DNA of 64,000 nt from Acanthaster planci (lineage: Eukaryota; Echinodermata; Asteroidea; Valvatida; Acanthasteridae), in NCBI RefSeq assembly GCF_001949145.1, contig NW_019091371.1:486421-550420 (forward strand), read 5' to 3'. Made by a program: the position numbers and the translations under genes. The notes beneath the pieces are model-generated. The model worked only from the letters and a program-made list of their open reading frames with translations, did not search any database and was not told where the DNA came from. Below, piece after piece: positions 12,001 through 27,000 of this stretch (positions are counted from its first letter, which is position 1; each line of letters opens with the position of its first letter).

Positions 12001-15000
12001 TACACTTGGTCAGTGGCAACATCAGTGACTAACACATGATGGCGAATGGACGAATGGACCAGTGGGAAAATACATATAGCTCTTAGTCTAGCCCAGGATG
12101 GAAGTTGTCTTTATTTACACTGCAACTGACATCCAGGGTATAATGTCCTCCTGCCATAGCGAAATTTTTTCAATGGTTCTTTCTCACATTTTTACCAGGC
12201 GGAGGCAGTTAAAATGTCGTTCAACCAGTGCCTTGTATCCCAAATTCCATAAATGCTGTGTTGAAATCACTACATATGCCTGCAGATGACCTATGTTGCA
12301 GGAAATTTTGCGCAACTCCACGCTTATATTTGTCGGGTAGCACGCAGTTGCGCATGTGCGAATTGCACTGCAATCGACCTCCCTTTACGCATGCATGGAA
12401 GAGCTGTGAGCACGAATAAGGTGCAGATAACTGACAGAATGTGGGCCAAGCTTTAAAAATTGGAAGTTTGAGACAGGGGTTGAGGTTTCTTTCCACTCAT
12501 GTGTTTTGAGTATGGCACCATGTTGTCCGCAGATGCGTAAGGGGAAATCAGTTGCTATGCATTTCGCGCATTCCCACTGCTAGACAAACGTAGATCGTTC
12601 ACAAATCACGACTGAAAGTGTGAAGTTGCACTAAATTTCCTGCAAAATACATCGTCTGTGAGCGTATTTAGTAATTTCAACACAGTGTTTATGGAATTCA
12701 GGATACAAAGCACTTGTGAACCACATTTGAGCTGCCTCAGTCAGGTAAAAATGTGAGGGGAAATAAAAAAAAGACAAAAATTTCACTGTGGCAGAACTTT
12801 ATACCCTAGATGTTAGTCGCAATGCAATATAGACAACGTCCACAGGGCTAGCTCTTAGTCATGAATGTATGGACATTGTGGGAGGGGGCGGGGGAGGGGC
12901 ACTTGCTCCCACTAGCCAAAAAAGGGGGGGGGGAGAGAGGAAAGGGAAAAAATGAGAAAAACAATCACAACAGCAGGAAAGGGGATAACATTTATCCATC
13001 TGCTTGAAAATATTGTTGAAAAACCCTCTTCTCCCATGGTTTATCAGCTCACTGGCAATGAGTGCTTTACCTTCCCCCGTAAATTCCTGGTGACACCCAT
13101 GTGTATGAGGTACCATGATACATGTAAATCAATCTAGCTCATGTGCTACATTGTCGGTCTTGCCACTTTTCTCATGTACAACCAACATGCTTGTGTAAGA
13201 GTCAGGTTTGACTACCAAACAGGGAATTCTTAGTTTGGCAAAGAATCATGGGGTTTAAGGTGTCTTGGTTACACTAGTCTTGAACTTTGAGAATTGGAAT
13301 CTGCGCCTTATCATATGGTACTGTGACTTTCTGCCTGCATTCCATTTCACAGAGATTATAGGGCGTAATAACATGTACGTGTAAGGGAACTTGTCCAAAA
13401 GGTTGAACCGCGGTTTGAACACAGATACTGTGGTTTTCACGGGTTCTTAGCAACCAGCCGACTGTCCACTGCCCGTGCGAACTTTCCATATCAAAGGTAC
13501 TGACTAACAAAGCCCCCTATTGAAATTTAAATTTTTACGCCGAGTGCAGCTAGCAAAATCCGACCGCGGCGGATGTTTTGGGGAGCCACGGCCACCGCGA
13601 CTATTTAAATTTATTGGAATCCAGTCCCCTAGCCCTAGCACAAGAGTCACATTCAGTTGACTTGCGGTCCTTAAGGTCCTTCTTTAAAATTTACACTTTT
13701 GTGCCACAGAGTTTGTCAGTGCGTGATTGGTTAGCCCAAATTCATTCACTTTGAAATAGTCGGCACTGGCCAACCCCTTTCACTGCTGTATTTACAATGT
13801 CAATTGTCTTCTTTCAGAGGCACAATTTAAAATTCCCAATGACTGCTAGTATTCAAAGAAATAGTTTGTATGAATGTTTGAGGAGAACCACCTGCTATTC
13901 TTGGAGCCCATTGGAGAAGCACACACAGGAGCTGCCAATCACTGTTTCGAAAGGAGATTTTTTTCTTTGCAGATTGGATAATTTTTACTTTTATTCTGAC
14001 TGAAAGGCCCTCAGCCATTAAAAATTTAATGTCCCAATTTGTTTGCGACGTAAATACGCAAATACGTGGGAGGGAATTAGAATCGTCATTGTCTAAGAAA
14101 ATGATTATTGTTGGTCATTTTTTGTGTAATTTTTCAGGGAGAAGGGGCATAGGTTAATTTCAGAATGAAATCTTTCAATCTGAAAACAAAGACCGAGCAT
14201 GTATTTCAGAAATCTTGCATGTTTTGGCCTCTCAAAATAAATATTTTTTTTCCCCAATGCTTAATGACAGCATACCCATTTTCAGCTTTAGATTTTTGTG
14301 TCTCTTGTTAATGTTTTTGGGTAAAATTCAAATTATCCCCAAGTTTATGATAATATTTAGAAACACCCCATACATAATCTTTCCAACCCTGCCTGCAACC
14401 TTGATGTCATCACCCCAGAGCTACTTTGAGAAGCACTTCAAGTGAGTTTTTAGACTCAATAGTCTATAGAATATGTACATGTTAAAGTGGTGAATAAAGC
14501 GGGTATTTTTGTCTCAGACTTTTTGTTTTTTAATGTACACCTACATGGTCAACGGACCATTGCATACGTTTTTGGTGAAGGGCAAGAGGAAAGAGCAAAT
14601 TTAATATACACCCATGAAAGTGTGAAGGCTGGTCCATACTTTACGCAAACGCAAAAATGAAGGGAATACGATGTCATGAAAAATTTGTCGTGATATTTCG
14701 CCAGAGATGAAGTGAGTTCAACTTCTGCGAATTCTGACCTCTAAATTTTCCGTACGTGTTTGCTTTCCTGCCAAATATGAACTGACCAATTACGAGCATT
14801 TACAAATCGCGGTGGTGAAAACACATGCGCAGTGCATCACACTGGTTTGCAACGGGCTGAACTGTTGGCAAAGAAGGCATGAGGGATATGTGGCAACCCG
14901 TCAATGTACAGTTCCTGCCAAAAAGGGTTGTGAATATTCCACTACACGTACATCGTATACGACTGCAGCTCTACAGTTGCAAGTCGAAAAAAACACTGCC

Positions 15001-18000
15001 ATCACAAATTTTTCTGCAGGTTCATTCACAAGCAGTGATCTTAGGTCTATGTTTGTGTTTTCTGTGTTCATGTACATGTATGTATTGCTCGTATTTGAAA
15101 CGAGCGTGTTCCAACAAAATTTCCAACCGCAGCACGAGGCTAATCGCCCACCCCTCCAGATGCGCCATGCACGCTTACAACGCGATACACAGACATCATT
15201 TTCCAGTTTCCTGTAGTCATGACAAATGTAAAGCACAATTAAAAATCCATGATTTTTTACATTGATTACACAAATGTCGAAACAAAATTCTCTTCCCAAA
15301 TCCGATAAAAATACGCCCAAATAAGTTCACTCGACAACTGTCACATCTCAAGTGCCCAACTAATTGCACAGGCCTACATGTGCATGCCATTTAGCTTTCA
15401 TCGTCATCCATGGTGATCAAAAGCCTTTTAAAATCCCTGGATCACATGTACTTACTTTTTTTAATCTCACATGCACAGTGAATTGTATTATTCTAAACAC
15501 ATCACAATATATTTGATTAATTCGTCGGTGTTTTCACAAAGTGACAAAAACCCACCGGTGGAAAATAAAAACTTTTTCAATCTGGAGTTTTTCCAACCAT
15601 TTTACTTCCTTTGATCTAAAGAATAAATTAGCAGAGTTTCAAAGCAAAATGTTGTTTAATTTCATAGTAACTGTAAACAAACAACAAACAAAAAACTTAG
15701 CCTCTGTGTTTCTCTATTTTCATGAAGTGACAAAAAGTCACATCGTTTAATCCTTGCACAAGTCTGGGTGTACACATCTGTGCAAACAATGCTGTACATA
15801 AACACCTGCGCGCGTTGAAATAGGAAAGCGCTCTCCGTGTGTGATTCGATGTTGTGCCGAGTAAAATATATATTTTTGGGCACTGCACAGATCACCTTTG
15901 TTGCATACAAGTATACATGTACAGAGTCTGCTTTTTTGTGACAGTCTGAGAAGAATTCACCGCGTTTGTGTCCCTGACGCTTTGAATTGCAGATGCGGCG
16001 CTGACTTTACACATTCCGAGAATAACCAATAGATATACATGAACATGTACATCGAGCGTCTGTCTGTGCACCACGCATGGAATGTTCGGGTTGACCACGG
16101 TCGCTGCGGCAGGCATGCATAATTCAAGAGCATCAGCATAACAATTGCTTTCATCCTGGAGCAGCCTCATTAAATGTTCTTTGCATGAGTGAACTTCAAC
16201 GCTGCTGTTCCTAGCAACACGGCTTAACCGTGGTGAATGCGTGCGGTTAAGTTGCGGTGACCTTTTGGACAAACTCCCTAAATACAAAGCAGTAGACACA
16301 CAACAATACAAACATGTATATCCATAAGTGTGCAAGTGTTAGCACATCCATGCCATGAACGATGTTTAAGGTTAGCACAATTTTGCTTGCTATTGTCAGC
16401 TCATGGCTAAACGTTTCCGCTCAGCATTAAGCCGTGAAATGATACACTGTCCTCCATTACTATTCTTGTCCACTGTCACTGTGCTAAAGTATCTTTAGTG
16501 AATGACAATTGGATGGAATCGTTTGGCATTTGCAGAATTTATTGCTTTACATATTTATTTATATAAATGTGCTTCTAACAACATGCATTTAGCGCCAATT
16601 ACAGGATGAAGTGATAATTAAGACAATGAAAAATGTTCAGTTTTTACAGGTGGGAGGAAGAGTTTTTGCCTTTCAACCAACAACATATCCCAATGCCAAA
16701 TCTTCCATCATCAAATGGTTAATTGAAGTGCCTCTGGCTATATTCATTACCAGGCCAGGTAACCTCAAATAGCTCAGAGGCTGAGTGGTAGAACACTGGC
16801 ATGGGTAAGCAAGAGGTTGCTGGTTCAAACACCATCCAAGTAAGCTTAGAAATTCTCACCATAAGTTCTCAAGACTTTACTTATTATACAAATATACAGG
16901 CAATTCCTGTCATTATGTTGAGGCAGTGTAAATGATTTCCTGGAGCAGTATGGATGATTTCACGTATAATCTCCATGTAAACATGATTTTATGCATGGTA
17001 GAGCATGAACTACATAGAGTCTAACTCAAGACCTAAACACAACGCATCCTTCGCTATCAGCCAGGCTATTTTGCCGTTCAGCCTCAGTCCTCCAAAATCT
17101 TAGACAACTGCTCAGAAGATTTGGGAGGATTGGGGATGGTTTGGGTTGGAGTAGTACAAACAATAATGGTTTCATGTTAGTCATGTTAATACAATTTACC
17201 TGTGCATCTAAGGGTGAATTAGGTTTCCCGGACACCACTGGCGACGCATCCTCCCTGATTCTGCCCACTGTGTAACCATGGGGTGACTCCTGCCTTTGCA
17301 CTAAATGAACTGACAATGGTTTAAGTACTGTGTCAAAGGTCAACTCTGACGGTTGCGGCTGTGAGGCCGCTCTCGGTGGCAGAGAGAGTTCACTGTCCCC
17401 TTCATGACTGTCCAAGTACTCAGCATGGGGGATGCTCGACTGAGCCTGCTGGCATAGGGGGGCTCTGGGAGTAGTTGGGATGCGAATGGGAGGCGAGTGC
17501 ATTATTTCCATCTGGCAAGGTATGTCCGGTGGTTTGTCCGGTGGTTTGCCATGCCGTAATTCTGCAAAAAGAAGACAATGCAGTAACTCTATATGTAAAT
17601 GTACATGTAATTAAATACAACATATGTCACACTAAGAAGAAACTGACGTGGAAATCTGCTACACTGCCTGAACGTAAACACAACTTCTTTATATCAAGAA
17701 TTACCTGATATTAAACACATGTATGTGAATATTGTTTGTAAAAAAGTATTTTTGAACAAGGTGACATTTTTGCTTCAGATGTATCATTTGTTCATGACAA
17801 CACTTGTTGAAGCCTTACCCTGACCCAGACAAAGGATGTCTGCTAAAATCATTCAAGCACAGATGAACAAGAAGTCAAGCACCTAATTAACTTTAGTCTG
17901 CTATGTACACGTAGACCTACTTGTATGCATGGTTATTACTTCATGGGGGGAAAAAGTATGAATGACTGGCTTTTAAATAACCTGCCAGCAATCCATGGTC

Positions 18001-21000
18001 ATATCCAGGTAGTTGTTAGGCGTCAAATGACTCAGTATGGTACATGTTCATACATGCCTACGTGTATGTACAACTTGCCATTTGTATGAAGATGTACATG
18101 TACCAATTGCATAGTGGTGTGTACATACACATTCATATGCATGCAACCAGCATACATGTACAGTATATTGAATCAATGAAAACCAGCAAGAAAGCTGCAT
18201 AGAGATGCAACAGCCTCTCACATGTGCAGCTAAAACACACAATTTCAAGTGGCAAAGACTACCCTAAACCCCTACTGTCATTTTTTTTCTCCAACCACTC
18301 TTCAGAATGCAACAAAATCCAAAATAGCTGNNNNNNNNNNNNNNNNNNNNNNNNNNNNNNNNNNNNNNNNNNNNNNNNNNNNNNNNNNNNNNNNNNNNNN
18401 NNNNNNNNNNNNNNNNNNNNNNNNNNNNNNNNNNNNNNNNNNNNNNNNNNNNNNNNNNNNNNNNNNNNNNNNNNNNNNNNNNNNNNNNNNNNNNNNNNNN
18501 NNNNNNNNNNNNNNNNNNNNNNNNNNNNNNNNNNNNNNNNNNNNNNNNNNNNNNNNNNNNNNNNNNNNNNNNNNNNNNNNNNNNNNNNNNNNNNNNNNNN
18601 NNNNNNNNNNNNNNNNNNNNNNNNNNNNNNNNNNNNNNNNNNNNNNNNNNNNNNNNNNNNNNNNNNNNNNNNNNNNNNNNNNNNNNNNNNNNNNNNNNNN
18701 NNNNNNNNNNNNNNNNNNNNNNNNNNNNNNNNNNNNNNNNNNNNNNNNNNNNNNNNNNNNNNNNNNNNNNNNNNNNNNNNNNNNNNNNNNNNNNNNNNNN
18801 NNNNNNNNNNNNNNNNNNNNNNNNNNNNNNNNNNNNNNNNNNNNNNNNNNNNNNNNNNNNNNNNNNNNNNNNNNNNNNNNNNNNNNNNNNNNNNNNNNNN
18901 NNNNNNNNNNNNNNNNNNNNNNNNNNNNNNNNNNNNNNNNNNNNNNNNNNNNNNNNNNNNNNNNNNNNNNNNNNNNNNNNNNNNNNNNNNNNNNNNNNNN
19001 NNNNNNNNNNNNTGCAACACCGTACAGTTACAAGTCATTCCTTCCCCAAACAATAAGCAACAACGTTTGATCGTGTTTGCATTCTGTTGCAGTTACCGGC
19101 ACATGGACTACATCTCAATGTAAATGGATATTTTGACATGGTGTCTGTTTCGTTTGTAGTGACTACACTGAACAAATCAAAAAAATTACAAGACAGGACG
19201 TTTTTTGCTAAGTTTGCATATCAAAGTGTTTTGTGTTAATATCAAGCATTACATTTATGTACTGGTATACATGTACATGTACACCATACATATACATGTA
19301 AATATGCAAGGTTCGAAATTCACGACGGCCAGTGCCGTCGATACCCTTTTACTTGCCGTGATGCCCCTCGGAAAATTGCATTGTGCACGGCCACTTTCGC
19401 TGCGCCCTATGCACACTTTGGCCATTGTGCCCTTTCCAGTGAGTTGTCAAAATGATTAACAAAAAAATTCAGCGCAGCGCTAGTGCTTGCCGGCCGCGCC
19501 AGTCGGCGAGACCCTACCACGAGCAATCGGGCTTGCACAGCCCGCATGGTATACGGCCACATTGCCCTCACTCACGCAAACGCATATTCACAACATTTCT
19601 TAAGCAGCAAGCTGTTACTATAGTTATGCCCACCCCCTGCGTTACAGGCCAAGCCACGTGTGCACTACACGGACCGTCCAGAGGGGGTAGCGTTGACTGT
19701 TCAACTTCATGTAGCAATGAACATCATGCGTGCTAGCAAGCACAGACCTGCACCCTTACGGATTGCTAAGTGCGGTGTCCCATAATGCATTGCTGCATAT
19801 ACCGCTATTGCACACTTTCGCATTGATCCGCTGCATGTGCGCAAGCACAAACCCGTTCCCTTATGGATACATGTAGCTAATCGGAGTGTCCCATAATGCA
19901 TTGTTGCATATACATGTTCATGTACCACCAGTGCACTCCGCATTGATCCACTTCACGTATAGTACGTGCTTCAAGGGACGTGGACCAGCCACGTGGAATC
20001 GAAGTTATCCTGTCGCTACCGGCCCGCTGTCAGTTTGTATGACCCGTGACAATGCCTCGGAAAGAACGTTTGAAACGTTCCTTTCAAAGGGAGCTCTGCA
20101 ACTCGGCTATAAAATGCAAGAAATTGTTTTTTTTTATGCATGGTAAGTGGTGGTGTCACCGTGTGTATTTCTGAGATTGGCAATGTTGACGGCACCGTGA
20201 TTTCCCGAAATCTGTGCTGGGTGAAGACGCGGCCACGCTGGCAATTCAGGTATTCAAATATAGCTCCCGCCCGCATTGCTGACAACAAACACATAATTGA
20301 CAAAATAGCCTAGCAAAACCGTTGCTGTCACCTGCAAAATATCTAACTGTTACTGCTTTTTTTAAAAATAAAACTGAGAATTTGAAAACATATATACATT
20401 TTCATCAGTATTTGGTTCTAGCATTGGATTATAGTGTTTTCATCCAAATTTCATGTAATGCTAGAATGCTGGCCATGTCTTTATCTTCCATTTAATACTG
20501 GTATTTATTTATGACCATGTGCCAGGCTCTCAACCAATAGTAATGGCTAAACTGGTTTGCAAATGAAGTGCAGTAAATGATGGACTGGAAGAGTGCCATT
20601 TTATTTTTTTTTACATCTTCAGTATTAAACGGCACTTAGCTAAAAAGTAAAGAGTGAAAAAAAGTAAAAGGGCAGCAGAACTTGTTAGCCCTTAACCCTT
20701 ATTGCTCTTGTTTTCATGTCAGGGTGGGAAGCCTAAGGGGATGGCAGGGTTCTTGGATACAATGTAGATTATTCAGCTAGTAACTTGAAAGTCTAGAAGT
20801 CAACAAAAGGGATGTACACATTTTCAAATGTTAGGAAAAAATTTGTAATTAATTTGATGATTATTTATGCAACTCATGCCCTGTTCATAGAGTATAACAA
20901 TTCCTGGTGTTAGGTTTTGACTGCTTATTGGACATTTGCTTGGGTGTCAACTTTTTTCCACAATAAAGCAAAGAATGCATTTTAGAGGTTGAACAGATTG

Positions 21001-24000
21001 TGTTTTGACAAATTTGCCTTTGGGCCCTTATCAATTTTCGACAATGGCCTCCGTGCCCTTTTAAGTGGCCTTGGAGCCCCTGGAAATTTTGACTTCTCCA
21101 AGGCCAAAATGGCCTAGGCCCCTATAAAACGAATTTCGAACCCTGAATATGTATTGTACACCTGTATGTAAAGTGTATGGTATATGTACTGTATGAGCAC
21201 AATGTAACAGATGTAAATGTATAGATCCATGCAATGTTTCCATGCACAATACACACACATGCATGTGTGGGTAGGAATTCACCGCATTCAGGGGACATGT
21301 TCTTTTGTTATAGTAGAAAAATCTTAACTAAGTTGTGAGGACATTTCTGAGTCTGAGTATACATGTCTCCACAACTATGGTACAGGAGTAATTGTACTTG
21401 TTCGAGGTCGGGTATACTTAAACTTGAACCAATATGTAGGCCTATACATCCACAAAAAATGTAATGTTGAGAAAATCCTCCTGTTGCTCTCTGTCCTTGT
21501 GCTCTGGAAGTTATCCATGGATGTACTCACTGAAGCTGCCTTCAAGCACATTAGCAATAGTCCAATGTGTATGAAACTTGAACCTACAATGTTACATTCA
21601 CGTGGACGCTGTCTCACGGCAGCGATACATATGCAGTTCCACTGTGAACTTGTATGTACTAGTATAGTCCATTTTGCTAATCAAATGGTGCATACTAATT
21701 ATAGTTAACACTGTCACATGATGAGTAGCTGCATATTCTAGGAAGGTACCCTAATACAACGACACTGTGTTTTTTGCAAATGATAAAGTGAAACTTTCAT
21801 AAGCTGAACAAACTCTGAACATCATGCTGCAGATGTTGCCACTGCTTGCGAACATCTATATGCTGACAGTATTCAGTAATTGCTTTAAAGTCTCAAACAG
21901 ATACACATTCACTGTATGTGTACATATGTGTAGTTCATTAATGAAATTCACACCAAATAGCAGGAAGTTGGAATCCTGGGCAGCAAACACAAGGTCTGGT
22001 GTATTTATCTTTGACATTTAATGAAAAGAGAACATGATTTCACCCAAAGCTAAAACGTGATTTTGTGCAATACCGACACACTTCATGTGGTACATGAGTA
22101 AACTTGTATAATGACATTTTGGCCTGTGGGACTGGTGCCACAATCAACTACATGTACAGCATCAAAGTGAAGTGATGTGGGCTTGCATGTACATATGTAT
22201 ATCACAGGTATACGAACAAGAGACTTCTATTACGGTTCCAAATGCATAATGTGCAGTTGACAGACTGATTAGGCCAAACTGACGTGAAACATTGCAGATA
22301 CATACCAGTACATGTACATATGTTTATATCGAACTCACAAAATCTAACCCAACCCAACAACAATTGAGGGTAATTGAGAATTTCAAGTGTAAAACATGGT
22401 TTATTCCCCCCCCACCCCGGGGCCACTGCCAAGATTTGGTCTGGCAGGAAAAGGCCTAAATAGTTTGACTTGAGGAAAATCAGGTTAGAGAGTAGCTGGT
22501 CTGGAAGTAAGGCCCTGTGTGAGCCCAAATTTAGCTGGCGTTCCACTAAGACCATAGCCTAATATAAAGAAATTGCCAAAGCATTGATGAAGCCAAGGAT
22601 TGAGAGATGCATTTTGAGTCCAGTTCAAGGTTAACATTACATCTACAGAACCACAAAGTGGGAGTCTACTTTGTGGTTGTGAGTTTGTTGTACCATGGAG
22701 GAAGAACAACAGACTTTGACAGCTGCTATTTAGGATATCTGCAGGTGGGATTTGCAGCATATGACACGAACATGATAAACCGACACTGTACGTCATTCCA
22801 GCCATTTCTCACAAAGCTGTTTTCTTTATTGGGACTTTCACTCAAGTCCAGTGCATGTAAGTCTGCAAATGAACCCACTATGAATCCCTAAGATACTTCA
22901 CGTTTTCCAAGTTCATTTCAGGTTGCTCACAAGAGCAAACTTACCATAAGTGTGTATGTGCAAGGCTAAACTGAAACCGATCAAATCCAACTGAATTGCT
23001 GGAAACAAAATTATCCAAATGGAAGTTGGACTCTTTCTATACATGAAGGACTGGAAACTATTGAGATGATATACTGGACACAAAAACACATCACTTTAAA
23101 TTGAAAAGTTAATCAGATGTCTGTTGATGTCTTAATCTGGATCTGTCTTTCGATCCTGAAAACTTGACCTCAGTAAATAAACACAAGCTGAGTTACATTG
23201 TAACTGCGGGTTATAATTTTGTACAAAATATTAACTAAGGGACCCTTTTTTGGTAAGAATCATGCGTAAACGCGCGTTTTCTTTCAGTCAGCCACTTTTC
23301 AGAGTTCAATTATTCTGTGTTTTACTGCACAACGTATATGTACCAGTACATGTGCAAATCAATGTACATGTACACATGACACCTACACAGATGGTTGCAC
23401 ATGGAGGCACAATACAACCGCTGTGCATGTTGTGGTACATGTGTAAATCAATGTACATGTACATGTACACATGACACCTACGCAAATGGTTGCACATGGA
23501 GGCCCAATACAACCGCTGTGCATGTTGTGGTACATGTGTAAATCAATGTACATGTACACATGACACCTAGGCAGATGGTTGTACATGGAAGCCCAATAAA
23601 CCGCTGTGCATGTTGTGGTACATGTGTAAATCAATGTACATGTACACATGACACCTACGCAAATGGTTGCACATGGAGGCCCAATACAACCGCTGTACAT
23701 GTTGTGGTACATGTGTAAATCAATGTACATGTACACATGACACCTATGCAGATGGTTGTACATGGAGGCCCAATACAGCCGCTGTGCATGTTGTGGTACA
23801 TGTGTAAATCAATGTACATGTACACATGACACCTACACAGATGGTTGCACATGGAGGCCCAATACAACCGCTGTGCATGTAGTAGTACATGTGTAAATCA
23901 CTGTACATGTACACTATCTTCTGCACCGTAGTTGCTGGGACATACACTCGCCATTTCACTTATTTTGTGGGGACTGAAAACATTGTGGGGACTCAGAAAT

Positions 24001-27000
24001 GTTCTCACAACTCAGTTCAAATTTCCTTAACAAAAGAACTTGTCCCCTGAACATGGTGAATGCCTGCCCATGCTTACACAAATAGTTGTACGTGGAGGCC
24101 CCACACAAACAGTGTAATGTGCTGGTAGATGTGTATGACTAAGGCATATCATGTATGACATACTTATAGTCAGTGTTTAGTCACTTGTCTATCCTGTGTG
24201 TCCTTATGTACCGGTATAAACATGAAGAGAACTTTTTATGCATGTGCAATGGACATGTACATGTAGGTTGGGGTCATTCACTGTGTGAATTTCATGTAGT
24301 TACTGGTTGTTCACTACGCACAAACAAATCACATACAAGATGTATTTTAAAGCTAGTAAATACAGAGAGTACCAGTTCATCTTGCATTATTCATCTAATG
24401 GTGTACTTTAGTTGCTCAGTCTATTGTACTGTTCAGAACAAAGATGACTGCTATTTGAATAGTCTGACTCCAGCACAAGACCACTTGCAGGACTCTGTGT
24501 GCCTTGTATGCCTGTCACGTACATATATGTACATGTAGTTGTTGGTTATAGGACAGGAACTGTTCTATTACACACTGGATCCATGAGGCACATATACATG
24601 TCTGAACTCAGCAATGTACACAATGCCAGGCTAGAGATTTGAAATGACAAACACTAACAAATATTTGATTTTTTAAAAACAAAATAAGTTATAATAGCCG
24701 ATCCATCTACATGTATCTACACATGTACAATGTACTATTTTCATGAATTTATTTTCAGGTAAAAATCCTAGCCTACATTGTTATCAAGCATGATATTCCA
24801 CATAATGGATCTACATATAGGGTGTGAAAATGACAAGTCTGATTACTTCCTTTATCCTTGACATAAGTAAGAAAATTAGAAAGGCTAGGTACATGTACCT
24901 GACTGGTTCTTTGGTACCAAGTACTGGTACATGTACAGCATATGATGTACCATACATTGCCAACAGTCCCATCCTCTTTTGTGTCTTCATTTGTGTTGTA
25001 GGAATCTTGAAAGTCTTTTCAGATTTTTAGGGGGGATAGAGTACTGGTTGGTACATTACTCTAGGGTACAATGTAATCAGCTTATGCATCATGTGTGGAG
25101 GAACCCCTTTGTCACATACATGTATTATGTTGGGCATTAATCATATCATCACCAACTGCTTCCACTGACTTCATCAACGCTATTCTCATTTCAAAATCCT
25201 TAACTCTATTAGGAATTCAAATCTCTACAGGTGTGATCACGGTCAGAGGTACATGTATCAAAGGACTGTGCACGTACAATCTGCAGATTTCAAATGTACA
25301 TGTACTGCAACAATCCCAGGACAGATAGTGTTTAATAGTGCCATAATATATAATAATATCATAATTTATCCCCCCACATCGCAATTGACATTTTTGTATT
25401 GCGATGCCATATCATTGCATTTTGGAATTGCGATTATCAATGCATCGGCAAATCGTTACAGCCTTAGTAAGGACCCGTACCATTAACCACCTCCTACAGA
25501 TTTCCTTGCTGCATTTGTGCAATCATAGAGCTATAAAATATGCTGCAATATACTCCCAACCCTTGGGTACAGGAAAATATTGCTTGTTCGCTACACTCGG
25601 ATTGCTTCACACAAACATAAAAACATTTAACTTTCTGCCATCTTGAAACAACCAAATGATGCGTGAGTATATTCCAGAGCCGATGGGAGAGTATGCTATC
25701 GCTTACCCGCTGGCTGTCCTCCTATCGTTCATGCACTCAGGAGTATACTCAGGCTCACAAGAGTATAACAGTGCTCAAACGCAGCCCCTGATCTGTTTGG
25801 TTCAAGTCTTCATACATGCACTTGTCGAAATCAAACTCAACACACATTGATCCTTTTCAACTGCTGGCAGTGAGGCATGTAGTTGAGAAAGTATACATGC
25901 ATACCGGTACATACATGTATACATACTGTACAAACACGTATACATGTAAGTACACCCTATACATGGACATTAATAAATTCAATTGGTAAACGAACCAGTA
26001 CAAAAATGTATGAATTTGTATTCCTGAATGTGTGGTTCCAACCTACATGCAAGTCACATTCACAGGTACATGTATATGTACATGCACTAATCCAAATTGG
26101 AAGCCATAATGATACCAGTCATGCCAGTACTTGTATGGGTGCATGCCTCTTTGAAGCCTAGGGTATATCATGAATTGCATGGCAACGCATCAATGTGCCT
26201 AAAGTTTAGAAACACTTCCAACATGTGTTTGAATGGGATGCTACTGGCCTCTCCTAAGGTAAAGTCTACACAACAAAGTCTTGTACTGTACGTGTTCATA
26301 CATGCATAGTTTATACAGCTCAATTTCATTTTAAAAATCAGATGATGATGACAACAATTACATGTACTAACTACGAAATCACAATCATGCAGTTATGAAC
26401 AACAGCATCTCATGAAATAATTCACAACACATTTTGCCACATTTTAAGTACGTATAGATTTGATCCTTCATTTTCAATTAGCCAAACAACTGAGACGTGT
26501 TACTGTTCAATACACTATAACTTACTTTACAGGTTTGCTATTAAACTGTTCAGAATGGCATACTCCTGTGCTGTATATAACTGATATATGACAGTAGGAT
26601 TAATTCCTAATGAACAAGCCACAGCAACAGAATTATTTATGACCCAAAACATGTGAGTTAATTAAACAAGATACAAAGCCATACACCAAACCCATTTACA
26701 TGTACCAGAGCCTGGGGCTACATGTACAGGTACATGTACATGCACTTCAGTCCTTGACTGATATGAAAGCCTACTGCCCATCATGTGAATCATATGATGG
26801 GTTTCATGCATGCATGTGAAACACTTACTCTTGGCAGCTATTTTTCCTGACCCTCCCTTCCTAGCCTATGTATACTGCTATTTTCATTTTTTTTTTGGTT
26901 AGAAAGGACCAGGTGGTTCAGACTGATCAGAAGTTCAATTGGCCAGTACAGCACTGAGTATCCTACAATGAATTTTTCAAGCTGCACGAGTACTCACATG

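Larger units (their letters stand above)
10734..17199 (-). other. ataxin-7 intron 4 (6.5 kb), repeat-bearing
   Basis: It holds the short GGGTCATTC element (10804-11029), two diverged copies of one dispersed repeat (11127-11293 and 14632-14793), the large inverted-repeat element (12088-12851), a tRNA-like fragment (16758-16845) and purine- and pyrimidine-rich runs near 12.9 kb. No coding segment is supported. Confidence 0.75.

Noticed and set aside
16758-16845. Functional tRNA gene
   Set aside because: A and B boxes are present but the acceptor and anticodon stems do not form; classed as a tRNA-like fragment.
23306-23959. Cys/Met/His-rich ORFs that look like a metal-binding protein
   Set aside because: They are translations of the 89-bp minisatellite in several frames.
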